From Methanoregula sp. (GTDB lineage Archaea > Halobacteriota > Methanomicrobia > Methanomicrobiales > Methanospirillaceae): a DNA stretch of 7,648 nucleotides. Each line of letters begins with the position of its first letter. Position 1 is the first letter of the stretch. Of the stretch, positions 1-5,423 are shown in pieces. The stretch is from assembly GCA_028711405.1 (NCBI GenBank), contig JAQTSH010000072.1:1-7648 (forward strand), written 5' to 3'. The notes beneath the pieces were generated by a model. That model worked only from the letters and a program-made list of their open reading frames with translations. It ran no database searches and had not been told where the DNA came from. A program made the translations under genes and the position numbers.

Positions 1-1238
1 TGGCACAAACCCTCGACCCTGTGGACTCCGTTCTTTGGAACATCAGGAGTCAGGCACTCATGTTCCTTGGGAGGTGGGACGAAGCCCTTGCAGCCATCAA
101 CCAGGAGATTGCGCTCACCCCGGCATCAGCCATGGCGTGGAGCAACAAAGGCTTCGTGCTCATCCACCTCAAAAGAAACGCTGAAGCGCTCGAAGCCTCC
201 GACCGGGCAGTAAAACTACAACCTGACGATGCAAGTGCCTGGAACAAGAAAGGATTCATCCTCGATTCCCTGGGCAGGTATGATGAAGCCGTCACAGCCA
301 TCGACCGGGCACTAAAAATCGACCCGGAAAGACCGGACCTCTGGATTCATAAAGGTCAGGTACTGACCCGGCTCGGCAGGCACGGACAAGCCCTTGCAGC
401 ATTCGAAAAAGCAGTCACACTCGCGCCCGGAAAAACCAGTAGCTGGATCTACAAAAGCACCGCACTCTTACAACTGGGCAGAACCAACGAAGCACAAAAA
501 TCGATAGATCACGCGATCTCGCTCGATCCATCCGATGCGCTGGCGTGGAACACCCAGGGGCAGATATTCGCTCATCTCGGCAGGGACACTGATGCGCTCG
601 CAGCCTTCGACAAGGCAGCTACTCTCGACTCGGGATTTGCCATAGCCTCCTTCAATAAAGGGTTGACGCTCGTTCGTATGAAACGATTGCAGGACGCGCT
701 GTGTGCCTTTGACAATGCCGTCATTCGTGACCCGGAGTATGTCGATGCATGGTTCAATAAAGGCAATACCCTGGCAATTCTCGAACGGTATACGGAAGCC
801 ATCGATGCGTATGATCACCTGTTGGCAATCAAGCCAGACGACATTGATGCATGGTTCAACAAAGGTTCTGCATTCGTACGACTTGAAGAATACGGGAAGG
901 CACTAATGGCATATGAAAAAGTGCTGGCGCTCGGTCCGGCAGCTCCAGACGCATGGTGCAGTATCGGAGAATTGCTGGTAAAACTGGGCAAAACCGATGA
1001 AGCCATGGCTGCCTTTGATCGAGCATTATCAGCAAATCCTGCCTATATCCCGGCATGGAACCACAAGGCGCACCTGTTTGAAGAACTCCAGGAGTTCGAC
1101 AAGGCAGCCTTCTGTTACGAAGAATCGATCCGGCTTCAGCATGGTAGTCGGACGGTACAGCAGTTGAAAAAAGGGATCTACCCCGCACGGCATACCCGTG
1201 AAAAGACTACGGGGGGATCCCTGAAAAAACACAGGTGA
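1..1238 (+). CDS. TPR-repeat protein, 5' end outside the window
   Basis: This protein is made almost entirely of tetratricopeptide repeats, helix-turn-helix units that stack into a superhelix and bind other proteins. From position 21 there are eleven gapless 34-residue repeats (374 residues), then a basic 31-residue tail ending ...GGSLKKHR. Most repeats carry W at position 4, G at 8, A at 20 and 27 and P near 34; position 7, usually Leu, is mostly Lys (the 'W-x-N-K-G' form). The frame is open to the window edge, and the six codons before 21 read AQTLDP, the end of a preceding repeat. The GTG at 21 is therefore probably an internal Val, not a start. There is no signal peptide or membrane segment in the visible part, so it is probably cytoplasmic. 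The partner is unknown. Repeat 7 (GFAIASFNKG) lacks the Trp. The downstream paralogue on the same strand suggests a two-gene unit. Confidence 0.9.
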   Translation, partial: AQTLDPVDSVLWNIRSQALMFLGRWDEALAAINQEIALTPASAMAWSNKGFVLIHLKRNAEALEASDRAVKLQPDDASAWNKKGFILDSLGRYDEAVTAIDRALKIDPERPDLWIHKGQVLTRLGRHGQALAAFEKAVTLAPGKTSSWIYKSTALLQLGRTNEAQKSIDHAISLDPSDALAWNTQGQIFAHLGRDTDALAAFDKAATLDSGFAIASFNKGLTLVRMKRLQDALCAFDNAVIRDPEYVDAWFNKGNTLAILERYTEAIDAYDHLLAIKPDDIDAWFNKGSAFVRLEEYGKALMAYEKVLALGPAAPDAWCSIGELLVKLGKTDEAMAAFDRALSANPAYIPAWNHKAHLFEELQEFDKAAFCYEESIRLQHGSRTVQQLKKGIYPARHTREKTTGGSLKKHR

Positions 1239-1380
1239 TGCTCCGCCCGTCATACCCACGCGATCCGCCGTTGGGGGTAGATGGTCACAAAAGACGGAGC
1301 CGGACCCCCCGTATCCCCGTTCGTTGACACAGGGGATCTGGTGCCGTGCGACAGGTGAACACCAAAAAGGAGACACATGT
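1239..1380. other. Spacer between the TPR genes with inverted repeats
   Basis: This 142-base gap shows no clear archaeal TATA box, which fits co-transcription of the two TPR genes. TACGGGGGG at 1208-1216, in the end of the first gene, is perfectly complementary to CCCCCCGTA at 1305-1313. A smaller inverted repeat, ATCCCC (1313-1318) with GGGGAT (1332-1337), has a 13-base loop and lies about 45 bases before the second start. The two structures share 1313, so they would compete. Whether they matter as RNA is inference. Confidence 0.4.
1367..1372 (+). promoter_or_regulatory. Ribosome binding site of the second TPR gene
   Basis: AAGGAG lies 8 bases before the ATG at 1381. It decides the start: the in-frame TTG at 1324 has no such site, and beginning at 1381 makes the first TPR exactly 34 residues counted from the Met. 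Confidence 0.8.
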
Positions 1381-2898
1381 ATGAACATACCCGAACTGCT
1401 GGAAACGTGCGCCGGACTGATTGACGATGGCAGGAACGAAGAAGGTCTGGCACTCTGCGATACCATCCTCGCAGAAAACCCGAAGTCTGATCTTGCCTGG
1501 TTCCTCCGGGGATCCGCTCTTATAAACCTGAACCGGACAAAGGACGCGCTCGAAGCCCTCAACAAAGCCCTTGCCATCAAACCCCGCGATGCCATCTACC
1601 TGTGCATGCAGGGCACGGCACTTCTCGAACTCGGACGGAAGACGGAAGCGGAGAAAGCATTCAACCGGGCGATATCCCTTAACCCGGTTCTCGATGCCGC
1701 ATGGAGCGGTCTCGGTACTATCTACCTGAGTTACAACAATTATCACGGAGCGCTCGAAGCATTTACCCGGTCGCTTGAGATCAACCCGGACTATGCGCCG
1801 TCATGGAAACAGAAAGCCTTCTGCCTGTTCATGCTGGACCGGCTCGAAGAATCCCTCGAAACCTACGACCGGTCGATTGCACTTGACCCGGAGAACGCCG
1901 TTGCCTGGGCAGACAAGGCATTCGTCCTCAGCCGGCTGGAACGGGTAGACGAAGCCCTTAAAGCCTATAATAAAGCGACGCACATCAGCCCGGAGAACCC
2001 CGGCATCTGGTACAATAAAGGCTGCCTGCTCGCGAGCTGCGGGAGATACCAGCAAGCGCTGAAGGCATTCGATACCGCGATTGCGAAGAAACCCGATTTT
2101 GCGGAGGCGTGGTCCAACCGGGGAAACGCGCTCTCGAAACTGTTCCTGGACGACGAAGCCATAGCATCCTACGATCACGCGATCGCGTTAGACCCGAAGT
2201 TCAAAGCGTCATGGAACAACAAGGGTCAGCTGCTGGAACGTCTCGGCAGGCACGAAGAGGCGCTCGCCCAGTTCAACACGGCAATCGCCCTCGACCCGAA
2301 GTATGTCCGTGCCCGGTTCAACAAAGGGCTCGCCTTGTCGGGTCTTGGAAGGTATGCGGAAGCGGTGCCGGAGTTCAGTCGGGTACTTCTTGTCAACTTC
2401 GACGATGCCGATGCCTGGAGCCACAAAGCCCGTGCCCTCGCCGAGATTGGCGAATACCGCGAAGCCCTTGACGCTTACGATCACCTGCTGGCACTGCAAC
2501 CCGGTGAATCTTATGCCCTCTTCAACATCGCGTGCATCTACGCGCACCAGAGGCACTATGTCAAAGCGGTCAAGGCGTTCGATGTCGTGATCGCCCTGCG
2601 TCCGGGGCATGTCAATGCCTGGTACTACAAAGCGACGATGTTTGCCAACCTGCGCTGGTTTAAAAAAGCCCTGGAGGCGTACGACACCGTGTTAGCCCTG
2701 GATCCTGCCTATGCCCTGGCATGGGTCGGCAAAGGGCAGGTGTATGACTTTCTTAAGCAGTATGACAAGGCGATCTCCTGTTACGAGGAGGCGTGCCGGA
2801 TCGATCCGAAGGACTCCGGTTTCCGGCAGTTTATCGATGCTGCTCGTGCGGAGAAGAACAAAATCCGCAATCTGCTAAAACGTAGTAGGAAACGATGA
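1381..2898 (+). CDS. TPR-repeat protein with 14 gapless repeats
   Basis: This 505-residue protein is fourteen contiguous 34-residue TPRs (residues 1-476) plus a 29-residue lysine/arginine-rich tail ending LLKRSRKR. There is no other domain, no linker and no signal or membrane segment, so it is most likely a cytoplasmic protein-binding scaffold; its partner cannot be inferred. Typical units read DEALKAYNKA...P and carry W4, G8, A20 and P near 34. Repeats 3, 10 and 12 lack the Trp, and repeat 4 has a degenerate middle (SYNNYHG). The start was chosen from AAGGAG 8 bases upstream and from the repeat register. It is paralogous to the preceding gene: both have a DAYDHLLA repeat, and both final repeats have the pattern (F/Y)DKA..CYEE..R followed by a basic tail. 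This implies tandem gene duplication with later change in repeat number. Two repeats form one superhelical half-turn only approximately, so about two turns overall is an estimate. Confidence 0.93.
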   Translation: MNIPELLETCAGLIDDGRNEEGLALCDTILAENPKSDLAWFLRGSALINLNRTKDALEALNKALAIKPRDAIYLCMQGTALLELGRKTEAEKAFNRAISLNPVLDAAWSGLGTIYLSYNNYHGALEAFTRSLEINPDYAPSWKQKAFCLFMLDRLEESLETYDRSIALDPENAVAWADKAFVLSRLERVDEALKAYNKATHISPENPGIWYNKGCLLASCGRYQQALKAFDTAIAKKPDFAEAWSNRGNALSKLFLDDEAIASYDHAIALDPKFKASWNNKGQLLERLGRHEEALAQFNTAIALDPKYVRARFNKGLALSGLGRYAEAVPEFSRVLLVNFDDADAWSHKARALAEIGEYREALDAYDHLLALQPGESYALFNIACIYAHQRHYVKAVKAFDVVIALRPGHVNAWYYKATMFANLRWFKKALEAYDTVLALDPAYALAWVGKGQVYDFLKQYDKAISCYEEACRIDPKDSGFRQFIDAARAEKNKIRNLLKRSRKR

Positions 2899-2930
2899 TG
2901 TCTCCAGAGACTGGCAGCACATGTGGAGTA

Positions 2931-2993
2931 ATACGGGGAGCATCCCGTACGGGGAACCTTCTTTTGGGGTGCCTCACGGGGTATCCATAGGGG
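2931..2993 (+). repeat. Five regularly spaced GGGG tracts
   Basis: GGGG occurs at 2935-2938, 2951-2954, 2966-2969, 2978-2981 and 2990-2993, a step of 16, 15, 12 and 12 bases. Three of the tracts sit in an ACGGGG context. The first is also the left arm of a TACGGG (2932-2937) / CCCGTA (2944-2949) hairpin with a 6-base loop. Four or more G-tracts could form a long-loop G-quadruplex in DNA or RNA; this is inference. Confidence 0.45.
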
Positions 2994-3010
2994 AACTCCC
3001 TGCTATGGAT
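2983..3010. terminator. Strong hairpin between convergent genes, likely 3'-end signal
   Basis: ATCCATAG (2983-2990) pairs perfectly with CTATGGAT (3003-3010). The stem continues with GGG (2991-2993) against CCC (2998-3000) past a 2-base bulge. It lies 85 bases after the TPR stop and about 100 bases after the glutaredoxin-like stop on the other strand. On the plus strand it is followed by the moderately T-rich CTCTTGTATCCATTAG. Archaeal termination depends mainly on T-tracts, so the structure may instead protect or process transcript ends. A smaller palindrome, GTCTCCAGAGAC, sits at 2900-2911. Confidence 0.5.
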
Positions 3011-3111
3011 CTCTTGTATCCATTAGTTCCTGTGGCAAACCCCCCATGAGCACGTCTTTATCCCGATTCCCTGAACCGTGTCGATGCCTTTTTCAGCAGG
3101 ACCCGTTGCGT

Positions 3112-3351
3112 TCACTCGTTCAACGCATCGCGGATCTCCCGCTCACAAAATCCCATGATTGCACGTTTGTTATCGAGGATAAGCGTAGGAAACATTCCGC
3201 TCCGGTTCCATTTCTCTATGGTGTCCAACGCCGCTTCCTGCTCTTTTTTTTCAAGCAAATCGACGTAATCGTAATCGAATGCAACACCGAGATCCTCCAG
3301 CAGCGCCTTGGTCTTCTCGCACCACTGGCAGGTCGAGAGCGCGTACAACAT
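3112..3351 (-). CDS. Glutaredoxin-like thiol-disulfide oxidoreductase
   Basis: This 79-residue protein has the size and pattern of a single-domain glutaredoxin: a first strand LYAL, a redox motif C8-Q-W-C11, a helix (EKTKALLEDLG), a second strand (FDYDYVDL) and the cis-proline loop M-F-P55-T before TLILDNKRAIMGF. A third cysteine, C69, follows GF. Such proteins reduce disulfides or metal sites in the cytoplasm; methanogen versions may take electrons from thioredoxin-type reductases rather than glutathione, which methanogens lack. The QW between the cysteines differs from the common PY. The ATG at 3351 is preceded by an AGGGGTG-like site, and a TATA-like TTTTATC lies about 40 bases upstream, so it probably has its own promoter. 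It is convergent with the TPR gene. The exact substrate is unknown. Confidence 0.85.
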   Translation of the reverse strand: MLYALSTCQWCEKTKALLEDLGVAFDYDYVDLLEKKEQEAALDTIEKWNRSGMFPTLILDNKRAIMGFCEREIRDALNE

Positions 3352-3390
3352 GATCGCACCCCTGATCTTTCCGTTAACGTGAGTTGAAAT

Positions 3391-3397
3391 GATAAAA
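3391..3397 (-). promoter_or_regulatory. Possible TATA box of the glutaredoxin-like gene
   Basis: On the minus strand this reads TTTTATC within GTGTTTTATCATTTC. It is centred about 43 bases before the ATG, so a start about 26 bases downstream of it would leave a short leader containing the AGGGGTG ribosome binding site. An alternative AT-rich stretch is TTTAATTC at 3404-3411. The T-richness could equally be the 3' end signal of the preceding minus-strand operon. Confidence 0.3.
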
Positions 3398-3406
3398 CAC
3401 CTCGAA

Positions 3407-3520
3407 TTAAAGGAACTTCTCGCTCATTGTCTCCTCTTTGTGCTGCTCCACGGTACGGGCTGTTTCCTTTCCGGCATGCAAAAAGGATCCGTATGAGATC
3501 GGATCAGTTCCGTAACCCAT
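3407..3520 (-). CDS. Candidate 37-residue small protein coupled to the cupin gene
   Basis: This minus-strand ORF starts at an ATG sharing its A with the cupin stop (TGATG), an arrangement typical of translational coupling. It encodes MGYGTDPISY...TMSEKFL, a hydrophilic peptide rich in Glu and Lys toward the C-terminus, with codon use compatible with its neighbours. I recognise no family. No separate ribosome binding site is visible before the ATG at 3520. A GAGGAG (3431-3436) stands 3 bases before an internal in-frame ATG at 3427, which would give only MSEKFL. It could be a true small protein, a leader peptide, or the stub of a lost downstream gene. The reading is tentative because the ORF is short. 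Confidence 0.35.
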   Translation of the reverse strand: MGYGTDPISYGSFLHAGKETARTVEQHKEETMSEKFL

Positions 3521-3912
3521 CAGACCAGTGCCGGGACAAAGAGTGCCAGGAGCGAAAGGTCCTCGTGACCCGCACTCACCGTATGATGGTTCTTCGGGGG
3601 TGTTACGAACGTCTGTCCGGGCGCTATCGTAACCTCCTTGTCCCCGATGACAAATGACCCTTTCCCGCTGGTGACCAGGTTCCACTCCCACTGGGTCTCG
3701 TGGTCATGATCCGGGACCTCGCAGTCTTTCCATACCCTGACAAGGTGGTAACTGAATTTCCCGTTGGTTTCTTTCCCGGTCACCAGGTCTTTTAAGAATA
3801 CGCCTTTTGACGCCGGGTGCGAGTACCAGGGTTTTGCCACGGCTTCGATCTCAAGGTGAGGTAAAAACACGCTGCCCTGTTCGAATATCTCCGCCATTTT
3901 GTTTGGTTCCAT
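3520..3912 (-). CDS. Single-domain cupin metalloprotein
   Basis: This 130-residue protein has one conserved cupin barrel. Motif 1 fits the classical pattern exactly: H69-D-H71, then E76 after four residues and G83 after six more. Motif 2 follows around G90...A-P98-G99-Q-T-F with PPKNHH at 105-110 supplying the last His. These are the usual ligands for a mononuclear Fe, Mn, Zn or Ni site. The N-terminal 50 residues are aromatic-rich (KPWYSHPASKGVF). There is no signal peptide. The start at 3912 is preferred over 3960 because GGAG (3920-3923) lies 7 bases before it. The gene follows adf by 60 bases on the same strand and probably shares its transcript, although a T5 run sits at 3940-3944. Substrate unknown: it could be an enzyme (dioxygenase- or isomerase-like) or a small-molecule sensor. 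Confidence 0.85.
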   Translation of the reverse strand: MEPNKMAEIFEQGSVFLPHLEIEAVAKPWYSHPASKGVFLKDLVTGKETNGKFSYHLVRVWKDCEVPDHDHETQWEWNLVTSGKGSFVIGDKEVTIAPGQTFVTPPKNHHTVSAGHEDLSLLALFVPALV

Positions 3913-3972
3913 TGTCTGTCTCCGTAGATTGTATCGACTAAAAAGGTGTGAAGGGATCATCTGTCCCGGAAA

Positions 3973-4962
3973 TTATCTGACGTGCGGGATTACATCCTTA
4001 AACACATCGATACCGTAGTTCACGTTCGGGCTTGAGTTCCCGAGACAGAAGTGTGTGATACCTGCCTTCTTGAACCGTTCGATTTCCTTGATTAAGCCTT
4101 CCGCATCGGTTGCGCATATAAAGTTCTTCTTCATCATGTCCGTGCCAACCATGTTTGCATGCAGCTCGACCTCGGGCGCATCACTGACACGGTACTTGAA
4201 CATGGACGGCACCAGGCAGCCTGCCCAGAACCGGTTGCCCTCGACAGCCTTGTCGAAATCGGCGTCGATCGAGTACCAGATGAGCATGGCGCGTTCCATC
4301 TTCTTGGGGTCCTTGCCCGCTGACTTTGCACCCTCCTCGAACTTGGGGATGGTGACTTTCTTTAAGGTGTCGGGGTCGGCAGATACCGTCATGAGGTGGT
4401 CACCGTACTTGCCGGCGAGCCCTGCACCCTTGGGACCCATACCGCTGAAGTAGAGCGGAACCTCGTCGTCAGGCTTGGTGTACAGGAACGCCTTTTCGAG
4501 AGTGAAATATTTTCCCTTGAAGGAGACCGGTGCCTTGCTCTCCCAGAGTTTTCTCATGACATCGATTGCCTCGACCGTCATGTCCTGGCGCTCGGGAACG
4601 CTCGGCCACTTGCCGGTCACCGGCACTTCGTTTAAGGCTTCGCCCGCACCGACCGCGATCCCGACACGCTTCGGGTACATCTGGCGGAGGGTCGCAAATG
4701 TCTGCGCAACGACACCCGGGTTGTACCGGAGGATTGGGCAGGTGATACAGGTCGAGACGAACACCTTCTTTGTTGCCTGGAGGGTCGCGCCCATCCATGC
4801 CCATGCCTGTCCTACCTGGGCATCGGTGTGGTACCACGGGTGGAAGTGGTCGTCGACCCAGATCGAGTCAAAGCCGGTCTTCTCTGCCCGCACGGACTGT
4901 TCCAGTGCATCCATCGGCTTGTACTGCTCGATCGATGCGAAATATCCAATCTTTGTTTCCAT
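3973..4962 (-). CDS. adf: F420-dependent secondary alcohol dehydrogenase (LLM family)
   Basis: This enzyme likely oxidises secondary alcohols such as 2-propanol to ketones with hydride transfer to coenzyme F420, or the reverse, in the cytoplasm. The 329-residue chain is a bacterial-luciferase-like TIM barrel. Starting at the ATG at 4962, landmarks match Adf of Methanoculleus as I remember it: H39 and W43 in DDHFHPWYH, the C72-I73 non-prolyl cis-peptide site in STCITCP, E108 in VGAGEALNE, and the phosphate-side loop SGMGPKGAGLAG (173-184). RYNP, AQTFATL and GEALNE also recur in mycobacterial F420-dependent glucose-6-phosphate dehydrogenase, the main alternative, but the overall sequence is closer to Adf. 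The in-frame ATG at 4986 has no binding site; GAGG stands 9 bases before 4962. A TATA-like box at 5005-5013 would start transcription near 4980. The cupin gene follows. Substrate is inferred from similarity only. Confidence 0.87.
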   Translation of the reverse strand: METKIGYFASIEQYKPMDALEQSVRAEKTGFDSIWVDDHFHPWYHTDAQVGQAWAWMGATLQATKKVFVSTCITCPILRYNPGVVAQTFATLRQMYPKRVGIAVGAGEALNEVPVTGKWPSVPERQDMTVEAIDVMRKLWESKAPVSFKGKYFTLEKAFLYTKPDDEVPLYFSGMGPKGAGLAGKYGDHLMTVSADPDTLKKVTIPKFEEGAKSAGKDPKKMERAMLIWYSIDADFDKAVEGNRFWAGCLVPSMFKYRVSDAPEVELHANMVGTDMMKKNFICATDAEGLIKEIERFKKAGITHFCLGNSSPNVNYGIDVFKDVIPHVR

Positions 4963-5004
4963 GATAATCTGCCTCGGACCGGTCATAGGGGGAGGTCACG
5001 GACG

Positions 5005-5013
5005 ATATATATT
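5005..5013 (-). promoter_or_regulatory. Probable TATA box of the adf operon
   Basis: AATATATAT on the minus strand, centred near 5009, is the most TATA-like sequence upstream of adf. At the usual archaeal distance of about 25 bases, transcription would begin near 4983, leaving a leader of roughly 20 bases that holds the GAGG site and making the upstream ATG at 4986 untenable as a start. No clear BRE is visible. Confidence 0.55.
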
Positions 5014-5037
5014 GCTGGCAATCCAAAACCTGATGTA

Positions 5038-5061
5038 CCTGATCAGTCCATCCCGATCAGG
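5038..5061. promoter_or_regulatory. Palindromic candidate operator upstream of the adf TATA box
   Basis: CCTGATC (5038-5044) and GATCAGG (5055-5061) form a perfect inverted repeat with a 10-base spacer. The left part also extends to an 8-bp palindrome CTGATCAG (5039-5046), so GATCAG occurs twice in direct orientation 14 bases apart. It lies about 25-50 bases upstream of the TATA-like box, a position suited to an activator. Function is inferred from position and symmetry only. Confidence 0.35.
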
Positions 5062-5177
5062 GTTATCTGCCAGGTTCACCAGCCATGAGGCGATGCTGTC
5101 GAAAGTTGCTGCCTTTTTTGTGGTGGTGTGAACCCGGCTGGTCTCGCCCGTGAAGACCCGCTCAGTTCCGGTTTTTC

Positions 5178-5194
5178 GTGGAATTCTTTTCCAC
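5178..5194. other. Short hairpin GTGGAA/TTCCAC
   Basis: GTGGAA (5178-5183) pairs with TTCCAC (5189-5194) around a 5-base loop. It overlaps the first codons of the doubtful 66-codon minus-strand ORF (ATG at 5196). It could be a protein-binding inverted repeat or an RNA hairpin near a transcript 5' end; it could also be chance. Confidence 0.25.
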
Positions 5195-5220
5195 ATGACA
5201 ACAGTGTCCCAATGCAGGAT

Positions 5221-5234
5221 TAAAGATATTTTTT
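5221..5234 (-). promoter_or_regulatory. AT-rich TATA-like tract, possible distal promoter
   Basis: The minus strand reads AAAAAATATCTTTA directly after one copy of the duplicated 15-bp element. A start about 26 bases downstream would fall near 5202, a few bases before an ATG at 5196, as in a leaderless archaeal transcript. It may serve that small ORF or give the adf operon a long leader. Confidence 0.25.
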
Positions 5235-5274
5235 ATTGCTCGCCATTGACCCGGTACCCCCGAGCCGGAAAATC
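5235..5274. repeat. Copy 1 of duplicated three-block element
   Basis: Plus-strand blocks are ATTGCTCGCCATTGA (5235-5249), GGTACC (5253-5258) and GAAAATC (5268-5274). All three recur in the same order and orientation in copy 2. The 15-bp block touches the TATA-like tract at 5221-5234, so as a binding site it would lie right next to a promoter directed toward adf. Confidence 0.6.
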
Positions 5275-5318
5275 ACGACGATACTGTGGGAACATCCAAA
5301 AATTCCGGGCAGCGCATC

Positions 5319-5364
5319 ATTGCTCGCCATTGAAACAACCAGGTACCAGCTGGATACGAAAATC
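5319..5364. repeat. Copy 2 of duplicated three-block element
   Basis: Blocks are ATTGCTCGCCATTGA (5319-5333, identical to copy 1 over 15 bases and exactly 84 bases away), GGTACC (5342-5347) and GAAAATC (5358-5364). The gap between blocks one and two is 8 bases here and 3 in copy 1; the rest has diverged. This looks like an old direct duplication of which only the blocks were kept, or two selected binding sites. Confidence 0.6.
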
Positions 5365-5423
5365 TCCTGGTGAATCCGGCAGGAGCGCGGGATCATGCGC
5401 CCGGTAGGGAAGATATCCGGCAA

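Larger units (their letters stand above)
4963..5423. other. Long regulatory intergenic region between adf and the PAS gene
   Basis: No confident gene lies in these 461 bases. Reading toward adf on the minus strand, it contains an inverted repeat ACCAGG/CCTGGT (5338-5343, 5366-5371) followed by TTGTTTC, which may end the PAS transcript; two copies of a 15-bp element; an AT-rich TATA-like tract at 5221-5234; a GTGGAA/TTCCAC hairpin (5178-5183, 5189-5194); a 66-codon ORF (5196 to 4996) without ribosome binding site; a GATCAG palindrome; and the adf TATA-like box. An 8-bp palindrome CCAGCTGG is at 5346-5353. Confidence 0.6.

Noticed and set aside
1029..1595. 188-codon minus-strand ORF across the TPR genes
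   Set aside because: It is antisense to two clear TPR coding regions and its translation has no recognisable domain; long shadows are expected opposite GC-rich repetitive genes.
1..2898. CRISPR or DNA tandem-repeat array because of 102-base periodicity
   Set aside because: The periodicity is that of 34-codon TPRs; the DNA copies are too diverged and there are no conserved repeat-spacer boundaries.
3046..3387. 113-codon plus-strand ORF opposite the glutaredoxin-like gene
   Set aside because: The minus strand encodes a full CxxC glutaredoxin fold of expected length, so this is its shadow.
3973..4962. Assignment as methylenetetrahydromethanopterin reductase (Mer)
   Set aside because: Mer is in the same superfamily, but the DHFHPW and GAGEALNE motifs and residue numbering fit Adf and F420-dependent glucose-6-phosphate dehydrogenase instead.
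4475..5131. 218-codon plus-strand ORF opposite adf
   Set aside because: It lies mostly antisense to a strongly conserved enzyme with intact catalytic residues; the translation looks unstructured and has no convincing start signal.
5220..5423. 67-codon minus-strand ORF after the PAS gene, containing MASN twice
   Set aside because: The repeated MASN comes from the duplicated DNA element, the frame has no ribosome binding site, and the translation resembles no family; the DNA repeat is the better explanation.
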